Positions 8,331 to 16,970 of a DNA stretch of 64,000 bases are shown here, piece after piece (positions within the stretch are counted from its first letter, which is position 1; each line of letters opens with the position of its first letter). Source of the DNA: JBGSQR01 sp964509295 (GTDB taxonomy: Bacteria; Desulfobacterota; Desulfuromonadia; Geobacterales; Pseudopelobacteraceae); the NCBI GenBank assembly GCA_964509295.1, contig CAZDWS010000006.1, positions 162,562-226,561 of the forward strand, given 5' to 3'. Both the position numbers and the translations under genes were made by a program. Below the pieces are notes generated by a model. That model was not told the DNA's origin and ran no database searches. It saw only the letters and a program-made list of their open reading frames with translations.

Positions 8331-9131
8331 ATGAACGAGTGGAAAGAATGCCTGGAGTGCGCCGTGGCTGCAGCGAAGGTTGCAGGCGGTTATCAACGAT
8401 ATCGTTTTACCATGCCTTTTGCAGTGGACATGAAAGGTGATAAAGACCTTGTAACCGAAGTTGACAAGGAATCGGAGCGTCTGGTTGTGGAGCATCTGCT
8501 CAATTGTTATCCGGATCATACTATTCTGGCGGAAGAGAATATTTATCCCCAGACGGATTCACCGTTTCGCTGGGTCATCGACCCGATTGACGGTACGACA
8601 AACTTTGCCCACGGCTATCCCTGGTTTTGCGTTTCAATCGGTCTGGAGTATGAAGGTGAATTGGTGGTCGGAGTTGTCTATAATCCGATTTATGACGAGC
8701 TATTCACAGCTTCCAAGGGCAATGGCGCTTTTCTGAATGGTCATCGCATACAGGTATCAGGCCGATCTCCCGTAAAGAACTCGCTGTTGGGGACAGGTTT
8801 TCCCTATGACAGTGCCACTGACCCGGAAAACAACTTTGCCAACAGTTTTGCTTTTCAGAAGGCTGCTCGCGGAATCCGCAGGGCCGGTGCGGCTGCGCTT
8901 GATCTTGCAAGTGTAGCTGCCGGACGTCTGGATGGTTACTGGGAGCTGAAACTGAAACCGTGGGATGTGGCTGCCGGCGTGCTGTTGGTAAGGGAGGCTG
9001 GCGGGGTTGTGACGAGCTTTGATGGGTCAGCCTATGATATTTTCAATAACCGCATTCTGTCCAGCAATGGACTAATACATCAGGAAATGGTGGAAATGCT
9101 GGCAATGGTTAAAGAGGAAGGGAAACTGTGA
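8331..9131 (+). CDS. suhB: Inositol-1-monophosphatase family protein
   Basis: The metal-dependent phosphatase motifs are complete: AEE (67-69), DPIDGTTNF (84-92) and PWDVAAG with the third metal-site Asp at 212. The family hydrolyses inositol monophosphates and related sugar phosphates. In enterobacteria SuhB also assists rRNA transcription, but that role cannot be read from sequence. The length of 266 residues is normal. ATG 8331 has GGAG five bases upstream and is preferred to GTG 8301. The stop overlaps the next gene's GTG start (GTGA). Confidence 0.9.
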   Translation: MNEWKECLECAVAAAKVAGGYQRYRFTMPFAVDMKGDKDLVTEVDKESERLVVEHLLNCYPDHTILAEENIYPQTDSPFRWVIDPIDGTTNFAHGYPWFCVSIGLEYEGELVVGVVYNPIYDELFTASKGNGAFLNGHRIQVSGRSPVKNSLLGTGFPYDSATDPENNFANSFAFQKAARGIRRAGAAALDLASVAAGRLDGYWELKLKPWDVAAGVLLVREAGGVVTSFDGSAYDIFNNRILSSNGLIHQEMVEMLAMVKEEGKL

Positions 9132-9463
9132 CCCGTAAAACAAGAGCAATACTGATGAATGCTTTTTTGTTGCCTGGAATGGGGCAGCTGCTTCTGGGAC
9201 GCAGGGTAACCGGGATTATAATCATCCTGATTGTCAACTTTCTGATGCTGTTGGCACTGTTCGTACTTCTTAAAGGCGCATCGCCAATAATTGCCGCAAA
9301 AATAACGGCAGGTCAGGTTGGCTATAATGAAGTGCATTCCGCAATTGAGGGTGTTTCCGGCTATGGCAAGGCGCTTCTGGCCGCATTCGGGGTTGTGTGG
9401 GGTTTTGCCATGTTTGACGTGATCAGGAATGGCAAGACACATGGGGAACCTGATGATAAATAG
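9128..9463 (+). CDS. Small membrane protein of unknown function
   Basis: This 111-residue protein starts with GTG overlapping the stop of the phosphatase gene. It has an N-terminal LPGMGQLLLGRRVTG segment, a hydrophobic helix at about 25-50, a polar stretch, and a second helix at about 78-98. The PGxGQ-G pattern before a helix recalls TM2-type small membrane proteins, but I cannot assign a family with confidence. It is translationally coupled to the upstream gene and ends two bases from the converging methyltransferase-like gene. Confidence 0.7.
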   Translation: MTRKTRAILMNAFLLPGMGQLLLGRRVTGIIIILIVNFLMLLALFVLLKGASPIIAAKITAGQVGYNEVHSAIEGVSGYGKALLAAFGVVWGFAMFDVIRNGKTHGEPDDK

Positions 9464-9465
9464 TT

Positions 9466-10524
9466 CTAGCCCTGTTTAACTCCGCAAAGACCTTCTCCGG
9501 CTTTCAAAGCTTTCAAACCATTCAGTTCAAACAATGCCTTCAGGTTCGCCTGGGGGCATTTCTGTTTCCAGCCACCATGGAAACAGTCCGCGGCCAGCAG
9601 AATTCCACCATTATCAAGTAAATCTGCCAGGTTTCTGATGATCCGATTCATTTCATCAAAACTGTTAATGATCGGCCCACCCAGCAGGCCATTGCAGAGA
9701 ATCAGATCAAATGTTTCGGAAACCGTTGGCGGATTCAAAAGGTCAATCTGCTTGAACAGGATTGAAACATCTGCTGATGAAGAGATTACTGGTTGAGCAA
9801 TGCGTCTGAATGAGGTTTCACGACCTGGATCATGTGGAAATAAAGCATGTGCTGCCGACCAGGCTTCCAGTGGGTCAAGAGTCCAGCCTTCCATGTGAAA
9901 GCTGTTCGGGGCAAGACCTGTTTTCAACAGTTCCCCGGCCAGCATATAAGTACCGAGACCATCTCCACAGGCCGCATCCAGAATATTCAGTCGAACTGTT
10001 CCTGGCTGATGGCTAGTCCGCCTGTTTAGAATAAACCTGGTTTGTTCCGGGTAGCGGTCGGGATCGTAGCCATAATAGCGCAGCGGCATGAAGGACCAGA
10101 ATATGAATTTCTTGCATAGCTCCGGATCAATCTGCAGGCGCTTCAGTATTGCGGCCGGGTTGCTGGTACCATTAAATAAAAATGACGGCATATGGCCAAC
10201 AATGTCGGCCCAACTGGCTGTACCGGCAAAAGGTGTGCTGGCAAATATGGGGCGATAGTTGAGTGAGGATTGGTAGAAGTTGATGAAAACCGGTCGTATT
10301 TCAACCAGTGGCAGCCAAAGTTCACTTTGGTAGTGAATCTCCGGTGACAGCCGCAGCCCTGGTGCAGGCCAGGGTGCGGGACCGTATTTGATGAAATTGT
10401 CGAATAATTGCTGCAGTTTCAGAATCGACCGGTCTAAACCGGTCGATAAAATGGGTGGTGAGAACAGTTGTTGAAGGTGTTTAGCGGCGTCCTGATGATC
10501 AAGGGACGGGGAAAAACTGAACAT
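9466..10524 (-). CDS. SAM-dependent methyltransferase-like protein linked to mqnE
   Basis: The C-terminal half carries a Rossmann methyltransferase core: ILDAACGDGLGTYMLA binds SAM, and FDLILCNGLLGG is the usual motif IV area. The N-terminal 170 residues do not resemble a domain I know. The gene shares one base with the start of the mqnE end region, so it is the downstream partner of mqnE. No known futalosine-pathway step fits it; MenG-type methylation uses a different, smaller enzyme. The substrate is unknown. It could be a divergent CheR-like enzyme. Confidence 0.7.
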   Translation of the reverse strand: MFSFSPSLDHQDAAKHLQQLFSPPILSTGLDRSILKLQQLFDNFIKYGPAPWPAPGLRLSPEIHYQSELWLPLVEIRPVFINFYQSSLNYRPIFASTPFAGTASWADIVGHMPSFLFNGTSNPAAILKRLQIDPELCKKFIFWSFMPLRYYGYDPDRYPEQTRFILNRRTSHQPGTVRLNILDAACGDGLGTYMLAGELLKTGLAPNSFHMEGWTLDPLEAWSAAHALFPHDPGRETSFRRIAQPVISSSADVSILFKQIDLLNPPTVSETFDLILCNGLLGGPIINSFDEMNRIIRNLADLLDNGGILLAADCFHGGWKQKCPQANLKALFELNGLKALKAGEGLCGVKQG

Positions 10525-11603
10525 CAGAACGTGCGGATCGGTCGGTAAAGTGTATCCCGTTCAACCGGGATCTTGTCTGCTTTGCTGATCAGGCGGATAA
10601 TGCCGTCTTTGGTCAGGGATTGCGGGCTGGCAGCACCGGCATCGTGGCCGATTTTTTCCTCAACTACTGTTCCATCCAGATCGTTGACTCCGAAGGCCAG
10701 TGAAACCTGGGCAATCTTCTCGCCCAGCATGATCCAGTAAGCTTTGATATGATCGAAGTTGTCCAGGAAAATTCGGGCAATCGCCAGGGTTTTCAAGTCA
10801 TCCAGTCCTGATGTGCCCCTGATGTTCAGTTTCATGTCGGAGTTTTCCGGCTGGAAAGCCAGCGGGATGAACGCCTGAAAACCGCCGGTTTCGTCTTGCA
10901 GGTTGCGCAGCATCTCCATATGGGCAATGCGGTCGGCAAAACTTTCCACATGACCGTAAAGCATTGTGGCATTGGTTTTAAGGCCGGCCAGGTGAGCCAG
11001 TCGGATGATTTTCAGCCAGTGCTGCCCGGAGATTTTTTCTGGGCAGATTTTGTTTCGCACCTCTTCCACCAGGATTTCAGCCCCGCCACCCGGCATGGAA
11101 CCGAGCCCGGCAGCGATCAGTTGCCTGAAAACCTCTTCGACGGTAAGTCCCGAAATTCGGGCAAAGTAATCGATTTCAACGGCTGTAAAGGCTTTGACGT
11201 GAACGCTTGGAGCGGCTTTCCGCAAACCTTGCAGCATTTCAATATAAAATTCAAAGGGAAGGTCCGGGTGCAGCCCGCCAACGATGTGAACCTCAGTGGC
11301 GCCTTCCGCTTCTGCCGCTACGGCTTTTTGGCAGATTTCGTCCAGTGTGAGCGCATATGCACCCTCCTGGCCGGTTGTTCTGGAAAAAGCGCAGAAGGCG
11401 CAGCGATTAACGCAGATGTTGGTGGGGTTGATATGACGGTTGACATTGAAGAAGACATTCCTGCCGTTTTTGCGTTCATTGATCTTTGCCGCCAGCTTGC
11501 CGATAGCCAGCAGATCGTTGGACTCAAACAGTGCCAATGCTTCTTCGGTGGATATGCGTTGATTGTTTTCAACTTTTTGCGAGATGCTTTCAAAATTTAT
11601 CAT
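10524..11603 (-). CDS. mqnE: Aminofutalosine synthase MqnE (radical SAM)
   Basis: MqnE joins the enolpyruvyl group of 3-[(1-carboxyvinyl)oxy]benzoate to S-adenosylmethionine to form aminofutalosine, an early step of the futalosine route to menaquinone. The radical-SAM cysteines are C64-x3-C68-x2-C71. Further family marks are FFNVNRHINPTN just before them, MPGGGAEI and TMLYGHVE. These also occur in the relatives MqnC and CofH, but the overall pattern fits MqnE best. The ATG at 11603 is preferred; a TTG at 11639 is possible, and neither has a strong ribosome site. It is followed directly by the methyltransferase-like gene. Confidence 0.85.
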   Translation of the reverse strand: MINFESISQKVENNQRISTEEALALFESNDLLAIGKLAAKINERKNGRNVFFNVNRHINPTNICVNRCAFCAFSRTTGQEGAYALTLDEICQKAVAAEAEGATEVHIVGGLHPDLPFEFYIEMLQGLRKAAPSVHVKAFTAVEIDYFARISGLTVEEVFRQLIAAGLGSMPGGGAEILVEEVRNKICPEKISGQHWLKIIRLAHLAGLKTNATMLYGHVESFADRIAHMEMLRNLQDETGGFQAFIPLAFQPENSDMKLNIRGTSGLDDLKTLAIARIFLDNFDHIKAYWIMLGEKIAQVSLAFGVNDLDGTVVEEKIGHDAGAASPQSLTKDGIIRLISKADKIPVERDTLYRPIRTF

Positions 11604-11660
11604 GGGCGGAAGTCTACGATAATACGGGATGAGGTTCAAGATCTTTGTTGATTGTAAAAG

Positions 11661-11738
11661 GTATTTAGGCTGAAGGCTGAAGGTTAATGCTGAAAAACAT
11701 TAAACAGACTTTAACTGTAGCCTTCAGCCTATAACCTG
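11661..11738. repeat. Intergenic inverted repeat (AGGCTGAAGGCT type)
   Basis: AGGCTGAAGGCT (11667-11678) is the inverted complement of AGCCTTCAGCCT (11719-11730), and AGGTTA and TAACCT extend the arms. It could fold into a long hairpin between the cyclase and mqnE. It lacks a clean T-run and looks more like a dispersed repeat than a terminator. Confidence 0.7.
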
Positions 11739-11743
11739 AGCAA

Positions 11744-12763
11744 CTATTCCTTTTCTGCAAACATGACGCTGTTGCGCCCGGTTTCCTTGACTCTGTAAAG
11801 CGCCTGGTCAGCACGTTTTATCAAGGTTTCTTCCGTGTCATTGGGGCCTGCTTCGGCTACACCGATGGAGAGCGACACATTGACCGGAATTTCATCAAGC
11901 AGGAACCGGCTTTCACGCATTGTGGCACAGAGCTTCCAGGCCACGTCAATGGCGGACTTGGCGGATGTTTTGATAAGAATTATGGCAAATTCATCGCCGC
12001 CGTAACGAGCCAGAAAATCACTTCCCCGCAAAGATTCCTTGATCTTGAAGGTTACACCTTTCAGGATTCTGTCTCCTCCAGGGTGTCCAAATGAATCATT
12101 AATTGTCTTGAAGTTGTCCACATCAATCATCATCAGGCAAAATGACTCATTGTAGCGCTGCAGTACCTTGATCATTTCTGACAACTTTTCATCAAAATAG
12201 GCCCGATTGGCCAGCTGAGTCAGACCGTCAATTCGCACTGCAGTTTGAAGCTGCTCGATCTGCTGTCGCTGTTCAGCCAGAATTTCCTGTGAACTGGCCA
12301 ACTCACCTTTAAGAGTTGTGTTGGTTGAAATAACCCTGTCGATCTCCTGCATCAGAGTCGTGTGGGCATCCATCAAATCCTTGGGGATGGGCATTTTGTC
12401 TATGGAATTTTTTACATCACCCAGAGCCTGGGATGAGTCTGTAGCAGCCTTATCCGTACGATGAATGGCAGTAGCCAGGGTCAAAAGAATACTGCGAATC
12501 GTCTGGGCGGAGTCACTGATCTGTTGCTCACGCGGGTCTACTTTTTGGGCAGGAGTTTCAGCCAGGTTTTCTTCCGCACTGCTTAAAGCAGATTTTTTCT
12601 TGAAATAATTCACAATAAAAGAGAACGGAGCAATGAAAATCCGGGCAAATGCATCCAGAGCATCATTGATTGATTGCAGATTAATCATTCTGAGCAGTGG
12701 GTGCAGAATCATACCGATTGTCATGCCGCAAATCAGAATAACAAGATAAATCAAGACATCCAT
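11744..12763 (-). CDS. Membrane-anchored GGDEF diguanylate cyclase
   Basis: An N-terminal transmembrane helix (about 3-22) and a helical linker of about 150 residues precede a GGDEF domain (about 180-339). The active site ARYGGDEFAIIL is intact, so c-di-GMP synthesis from two GTP is expected. RGSD lies five residues before GGDEF, matching the RxxD inhibitory site for product feedback. No known input domain is seen; the linker is predicted coiled coil and may mediate dimer control. The gene stands alone. Confidence 0.9.
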   Translation of the reverse strand: MDVLIYLVILICGMTIGMILHPLLRMINLQSINDALDAFARIFIAPFSFIVNYFKKKSALSSAEENLAETPAQKVDPREQQISDSAQTIRSILLTLATAIHRTDKAATDSSQALGDVKNSIDKMPIPKDLMDAHTTLMQEIDRVISTNTTLKGELASSQEILAEQRQQIEQLQTAVRIDGLTQLANRAYFDEKLSEMIKVLQRYNESFCLMMIDVDNFKTINDSFGHPGGDRILKGVTFKIKESLRGSDFLARYGGDEFAIILIKTSAKSAIDVAWKLCATMRESRFLLDEIPVNVSLSIGVAEAGPNDTEETLIKRADQALYRVKETGRNSVMFAEKE

Positions 12764-12867
12764 GGCAAAACCTCTTTTAGTGCAGTGCGCGATTTGTTCA
12801 TTAAAGTTGTATTGTAACCATTTCAGTATTATTTATAAAACATTTTTTGATTATTACCAGCTTTAAA

Positions 12868-12906
12868 CAAAAAGAGTCCTCGGCAGGCTGCCGGGACTCT
12901 TCTTGC
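12868..12906 (-). terminator. Intrinsic terminator of hcp
   Basis: AAGAGTCC-CGGCAG and CTGCCG-GGACTCTT pair almost perfectly. Read on the minus strand it is followed by TTTTTGTTT, just beyond the hcp stop codon. Confidence 0.85.
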
Positions 12907-12928
12907 TTAAACTATACTGTCTTTAATC

Positions 12929-14530
12929 TTAGCCCAGCATTGCCTTCATATCAGCATCAACCGTTGTAATCGGTCCGATGTTGAAGTTCTCAACCAGGAA
13001 GTTGAGGACATTCGGCGTAATGAATGCCGGCAGGGTTGGTCCGAGTTTGATGTTCTTGATGCCGAGTGAGAGCAGTGTCAGCAGGATGACAACAGCTTTC
13101 TGCTCGTACCAGGAAAGAACCATGGAGAGTGGCAGATCATTAACGCCGCACTCGAAGGCATTGGCCAGGGCCACTGCAATCTGGATGGCTGAGTAGGCGT
13201 CGTTGCACTGTCCGATATCCAGCAGGCGCGGAATGCCGCCGATGTCGCCGAAGTCCAGCTTGTTGAAACGATACTTGCCGCAGGCCAGTGTCAGGATGAT
13301 GGTATCCTTAGGTGTTTTCTCAGCAAACTCGGTGTAGTAGTTGCGGCCGGATTTTGCGCCGTCGCAGCCGCCGATCAGGAAGAAATGCTTGATCTGGCCA
13401 GCCTTTACTGCTGCAATAACTTTATCGGCAACACCAAGAACCGTGTTGTGTCCGAAACCGGTCAGAATTTCCTGACCCGGATTTTCCGGCAGGGCGGGGC
13501 ACTCAAGCGCTTTATTGATAACTTCGCTGAAATCCCAGCCTTCTATATGCTTGACACCCGGCCATGCTACCAGGCCCCATGTGTAAAGACGGTCCACATA
13601 GGAATCGGAAGGCTTCTGGATGCAGTTGGTGTTGAAGATGATTGCGCCGGGGAAGTTGACGAATTCCTTGGCCTGATCCTGCCATGCGCCGCCAAAGTTG
13701 CCGACCAGGTGGCTGTATTTTTTGAGTCCTGGATAGCCGTGGGCAGGCAGCATTTCGCCATGTGTGTAAACGTTGATGCCTTTGCCTTCAGTCTGCTTGA
13801 GGATTTCTTCAAGCATTTTCAGGTCGTGTCCGGTTACCAGAATTGCCTTGCCAGCCTTGGTGCCGAGCTGAACAGGTGTGGGGACTGGATGGCCGTATGC
13901 ACCAGTATTTGCTGCGTCCAGCAGACCCATGACAGTCAGGTTCTGCTTGCCACATTCCATTGCCAGTCCGACAAAGTCCATCAGGCCCAGGCTTGGATCA
14001 GTGGTTGCTGCCAGAGCCTTCTGGAAGAAAGCCATGACGTTGTCATCGTTTTTGCCCAGGATCATGGCATGGTCCATATAGGCTGCCATTCCCTTGAGGC
14101 CGTACATAAGAATTTCAATTACGGAACGGATGTCTTCATTAACATGCTGGGTATTGATGCCATGGGCTTCGCCCTGTTTGATCATACCTTCCAGGTCAGA
14201 AACAGGCTGCCAGGCGGCAACTTCACCAGGAACTGTTACGCCAGCGATGGCTTTGGCTTTTTCCTTCAGGTCATAACATTTTTTGATTAACAGACCGATT
14301 TTAGCTGGATCAAAATCAACATTTGTAACTGTGCTGAATAGACCTTCAATGGTGAAACGATCAATCTCAGCATTTCTTCCAGCTTTATCGGCATAAAGTG
14401 CCAGGCTTTTCAGGCCGTATAACAGGTGATCCTGAAGTGCAGCCACATCCGGTTTTTTACCGCATACGCCTGAGATGTTACAACCGGTACCGTTTGCTGC
14501 CTGCTCGCATTGATTACAGAACATGCTCAT
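12929..14530 (-). CDS. hcp: Hybrid cluster protein Hcp (hydroxylamine / nitric oxide reductase)
   Basis: Hcp holds a [4Fe-4S] cluster and the hybrid Fe-S-O cluster and acts in nitrosative-stress defence, reducing hydroxylamine or nitric oxide. The N-terminal cysteines are C5-x2-C8-x8-C17-x5-C23, the arrangement of the anaerobe (Desulfovibrio) class rather than the enterobacterial class with longer spacing. The cytosolic protein is 533 residues. ATG 14530 is chosen because AAGGAG lies nine bases upstream; an upstream extension of 12 codons has no support. A palindrome at 14629-14642 probably controls it. The usual reductase partner Hcr is absent. Confidence 0.95.
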   Translation of the reverse strand: MSMFCNQCEQAANGTGCNISGVCGKKPDVAALQDHLLYGLKSLALYADKAGRNAEIDRFTIEGLFSTVTNVDFDPAKIGLLIKKCYDLKEKAKAIAGVTVPGEVAAWQPVSDLEGMIKQGEAHGINTQHVNEDIRSVIEILMYGLKGMAAYMDHAMILGKNDDNVMAFFQKALAATTDPSLGLMDFVGLAMECGKQNLTVMGLLDAANTGAYGHPVPTPVQLGTKAGKAILVTGHDLKMLEEILKQTEGKGINVYTHGEMLPAHGYPGLKKYSHLVGNFGGAWQDQAKEFVNFPGAIIFNTNCIQKPSDSYVDRLYTWGLVAWPGVKHIEGWDFSEVINKALECPALPENPGQEILTGFGHNTVLGVADKVIAAVKAGQIKHFFLIGGCDGAKSGRNYYTEFAEKTPKDTIILTLACGKYRFNKLDFGDIGGIPRLLDIGQCNDAYSAIQIAVALANAFECGVNDLPLSMVLSWYEQKAVVILLTLLSLGIKNIKLGPTLPAFITPNVLNFLVENFNIGPITTVDADMKAMLG

Positions 14531-14602
14531 GATTAGATTCTCCTTGTGTTTTAGATTGTCCGACATAATTGCGGATTAATTGTTTCTTGCTTGTGTAGTG
14601 AC

Positions 14603-14642
14603 AGTATACCGTTTTTTATTCAAATTGCTTGACGATTGTCAA
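14603..14642 (-). promoter_or_regulatory. Crp/Fnr-type operator and -10 box upstream of hcp
   Basis: TTGAC-GATT-GTCAA (14629-14642) is a 14-bp inverted repeat of the kind bound by Crp/Fnr-family regulators such as HcpR. A TATACT -10 box on the minus strand (14603-14608) is centred 30 bases downstream, close to the spacing of class II activator sites. The match to a specific regulator is inferred. Confidence 0.55.
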
Positions 14643-14788
14643 AAAAAGCAGAAAAAGAAAAATTGGGTAATAATTTGTGCTGACATAGTATCCGACTTGC
14701 CCAAACAGCAAATATGGGTATATTGTTGGATGTATTGTTTTCTACTCATTTTGAAATGTTTTTATTCGCAGACCTGGCAGGTGGAAAT

Positions 14789-15277
14789 ATGCATGATAGT
14801 GTAATTATTCTCTGGGTAATCGGTGTTTTTCTTGCCTTTACTGGCTTGGCAGGCCTATTGCTGCCCCTGCTGCCTGGTGCGCCACTGTTGCTGGCAGGTC
14901 TGGTCTGTGCTGCCTGGGCAGAGGATTTCAGATACGTGGGAATCTGGACTCTTTTACTGTTGGCTCTTCTGGCCGGTTTGACCTATCTGGTTGAATTTGT
15001 GGCTTCTATCCTGGGCGTTAAAAAGTATGGTGGTTCAAGCCGGGCCATGATCGGCGCTGCCATAGGCGGTATTGTGGGCATGTCTCTCGGTATTGTGGGA
15101 ATTCTGTTCGGGCCTTTTGTTGGTGCTGTGATTGGCGAATTATCACTGCAGCGCAGTCTGGATCAGGCCAGTCGCGCCGGATTTGGTACCGTAGTAGGAA
15201 TGGCGCTTGGTGTGGCTGGAAAACTGGCAATAGGGATTGCAATGATCGGGATCTTTCTGCTGGTGAGATTTACCTGA
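14789..15277 (+). CDS. DUF456 family membrane protein
   Basis: The 162-residue hydrophobic protein has four to five transmembrane helices and glycine-rich turns such as GLLLPLLPGAPLLLAG and GAAIGGIVGMSLG, which mark DUF456. The function of the family is not known. ATG 14789, preceded by GGTGGA, is preferred over an upstream start at 14714 that would add 25 residues unlike the family. The secreted nuclease and K+ channel genes follow on the same strand. Confidence 0.8.
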   Translation: MHDSVIILWVIGVFLAFTGLAGLLLPLLPGAPLLLAGLVCAAWAEDFRYVGIWTLLLLALLAGLTYLVEFVASILGVKKYGGSSRAMIGAAIGGIVGMSLGIVGILFGPFVGAVIGELSLQRSLDQASRAGFGTVVGMALGVAGKLAIGIAMIGIFLLVRFT

Positions 15278-15305
15278 TTTTTAACAACGTATTTTGGGAT
15301 TTTAT

Positions 15306-15884
15306 ATGGAACGGTCAACAACTTTATTCTGGTCATTGATTGTGGTGCTTCTCTCTGCATCGCTATTTTTTGGGCTGAACGCCGAGCAGCGAAGAAAAAG
15401 CCTGCAGGTTGGCAGTGGTAAAATAGATAGTGGAGATCTTGTGCGACTGGTCAAGGTTATTGACGGAGATACTGTTCAGGTTGTGCGTGAAGGGCAGGAG
15501 CCTGTGACGGTGCGGCTGATCGGGATCAAAACATTTGACGCCAAAGTTGAAAAAGATGTTGTTACAACATTTGGTCAGGCCGCAGTTGAGGCTCTGGAGC
15601 GTCTGATGTTTGAACGACCGTCGCGGGTGCTTCTCAATACACCTCCCAAGGATAAGAATGGCCGTTATCTGGCGACCCTGTTTGCTGCTGATAAAGATGT
15701 TGCACTGCACCTGGTGCAGGAGGGGCTGGCACTGGTTTATACCGTTTACCCGTTTCCTGCAATGCAGAGTTATCTGCATGAACAGGAAATAGCCAGATCA
15801 GGGCGCCGGGGTTTGTGGGCCAGTGCAGCGGCCAGAGAACGGTCCCAGGTTCTGATAAATGAGTGGCGGAGTCAGAGTCAATGA
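15306..15884 (+). CDS. Secreted or membrane-anchored thermonuclease (staphylococcal nuclease fold)
   Basis: An N-terminal hydrophobic segment (about 6-24) is a signal peptide or anchor. It is followed by a staphylococcal nuclease domain: VKVIDGDTVQV, VRLIGIKTFD and KNGRYLATLF are its conserved strands, and the LVQEGLALVY and EQEIARSGRRGLW helices follow. Such enzymes cut DNA and RNA using calcium outside the cytoplasm. ATG 15306 is used rather than TTG 15294. The stop overlaps the next gene (ATGA), showing coupling with the K+ channel gene. Confidence 0.9.
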   Translation: MERSTTLFWSLIVVLLSASLFFGLNAEQRRKSLQVGSGKIDSGDLVRLVKVIDGDTVQVVREGQEPVTVRLIGIKTFDAKVEKDVVTTFGQAAVEALERLMFERPSRVLLNTPPKDKNGRYLATLFAADKDVALHLVQEGLALVYTVYPFPAMQSYLHEQEIARSGRRGLWASAAARERSQVLINEWRSQSQ

Positions 15885-16924
15885 TGCAGCAACTGATTGC
15901 ATACTTTACGAAGCACCTCTTGCATAATCCATCCGAATCAATCCGTGTGTTGGTGTTAATGCTGGCAGTATTGGCTTATGGCACCACAGGCTTTTTGTAT
16001 TTCGAGCTGCCTGGCAATCCTGATCTGACCTGGGGTGACGGATTGTGGTATACCATCGTTACTATAGCCACTGTCGGTTACGGCGATTTTTTTCCCAAAA
16101 CGGCTGGCGGTCGTTTTCTGGTTGGCTGGCCGATTATGGTCGTCGGTATCGGACTGCTCGGTTATGCTCTGTCGCTGCTTGCAGCTGCACTCGTGACATC
16201 CAAGACAAGGGAGGTGAAAGGCATGTCGTCTTTTAACCTGAAAAACCATTTGGTAATCTTTAATTTCCCCGGTCTGGGCAAAGTGCAACGTGTGCTGGAC
16301 GAGTTGTTTCTTGATCCCACCTTTGGCAGGCATCGCCAGATTGTCTTGATCGATGAGTTTTTAGATGAGTTACCGATTGAATTGCAAAAACGTGGCGTGC
16401 ATTTTGTGCGCGGTAACCCGGCCCGCGATGAAACGCTCAGCAGGGCTTCTGTCGATAGTGCCTCCCATGCCATCGTGCTTTGCCGGACTTCCGGAGATCC
16501 GGAGTCTGATAATCTCAATGTTGCAATCACACTTGCCATAGAAGCCAGGTGCCGCAATGTACAGACCGTAGTTGAATGTGTGGATCAGGCTTCGGAAGAG
16601 CTGCTCCATAAAGCCGGCAGCGACAGGGTTGTCTGTACTTCCAGATTCGACTCATTATTCATAAGCCAGGAACTGCTTAATCCTGGAGTTCAGGGTGTTA
16701 TTGCAGACCTGTTCAGTGCCCGTAGCGGTCAGCAGATTTACTTCACACAGGTTTCCAGGTCGGAGACGTTCCGTGAACTGTCCGAACACTGTCGTACAAA
16801 AGGGCATCTGGCGCTCGGTCTCGGCAGGGAAGGTAATATCAGGTTAAACATTCCGGACATGGAAAAAGTTGATGCTGGTGATCAGGTGGTGACTATCGGA
16901 GCCTCGCGACCGGAATCGCTTTAA
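15881..16924 (+). CDS. Two-TM potassium channel with TrkA-N (RCK) domain
   Basis: The protein has two transmembrane helices around a pore with selectivity filter TVGYGD (64-69), followed by a cytoplasmic RCK (TrkA-N) domain and a TrkA-C-like end, the layout of MthK/Kch channels. The nucleotide-binding glycine motif is degenerate (IFNFPGLGKVQ), so ligand control may differ from typical RCK. The filter predicts K+ selectivity. Length is 347 residues. ATG 15881 overlaps the upstream stop; the first in-frame GTG at 15863 lies inside the nuclease gene. Confidence 0.9.
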   Translation: MMQQLIAYFTKHLLHNPSESIRVLVLMLAVLAYGTTGFLYFELPGNPDLTWGDGLWYTIVTIATVGYGDFFPKTAGGRFLVGWPIMVVGIGLLGYALSLLAAALVTSKTREVKGMSSFNLKNHLVIFNFPGLGKVQRVLDELFLDPTFGRHRQIVLIDEFLDELPIELQKRGVHFVRGNPARDETLSRASVDSASHAIVLCRTSGDPESDNLNVAITLAIEARCRNVQTVVECVDQASEELLHKAGSDRVVCTSRFDSLFISQELLNPGVQGVIADLFSARSGQQIYFTQVSRSETFRELSEHCRTKGHLALGLGREGNIRLNIPDMEKVDAGDQVVTIGASRPESL

Positions 16925-16970
16925 GCTGAAAAAATGATAACTAAAAAATACATTCCAAGGAGATTAAATC

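Noticed and set aside
13385..14290. Long open frame antisense to hcp (301 codons)
   Set aside because: It lies wholly within the well-supported hcp gene, lacks a ribosome site and has no recognisable domain.
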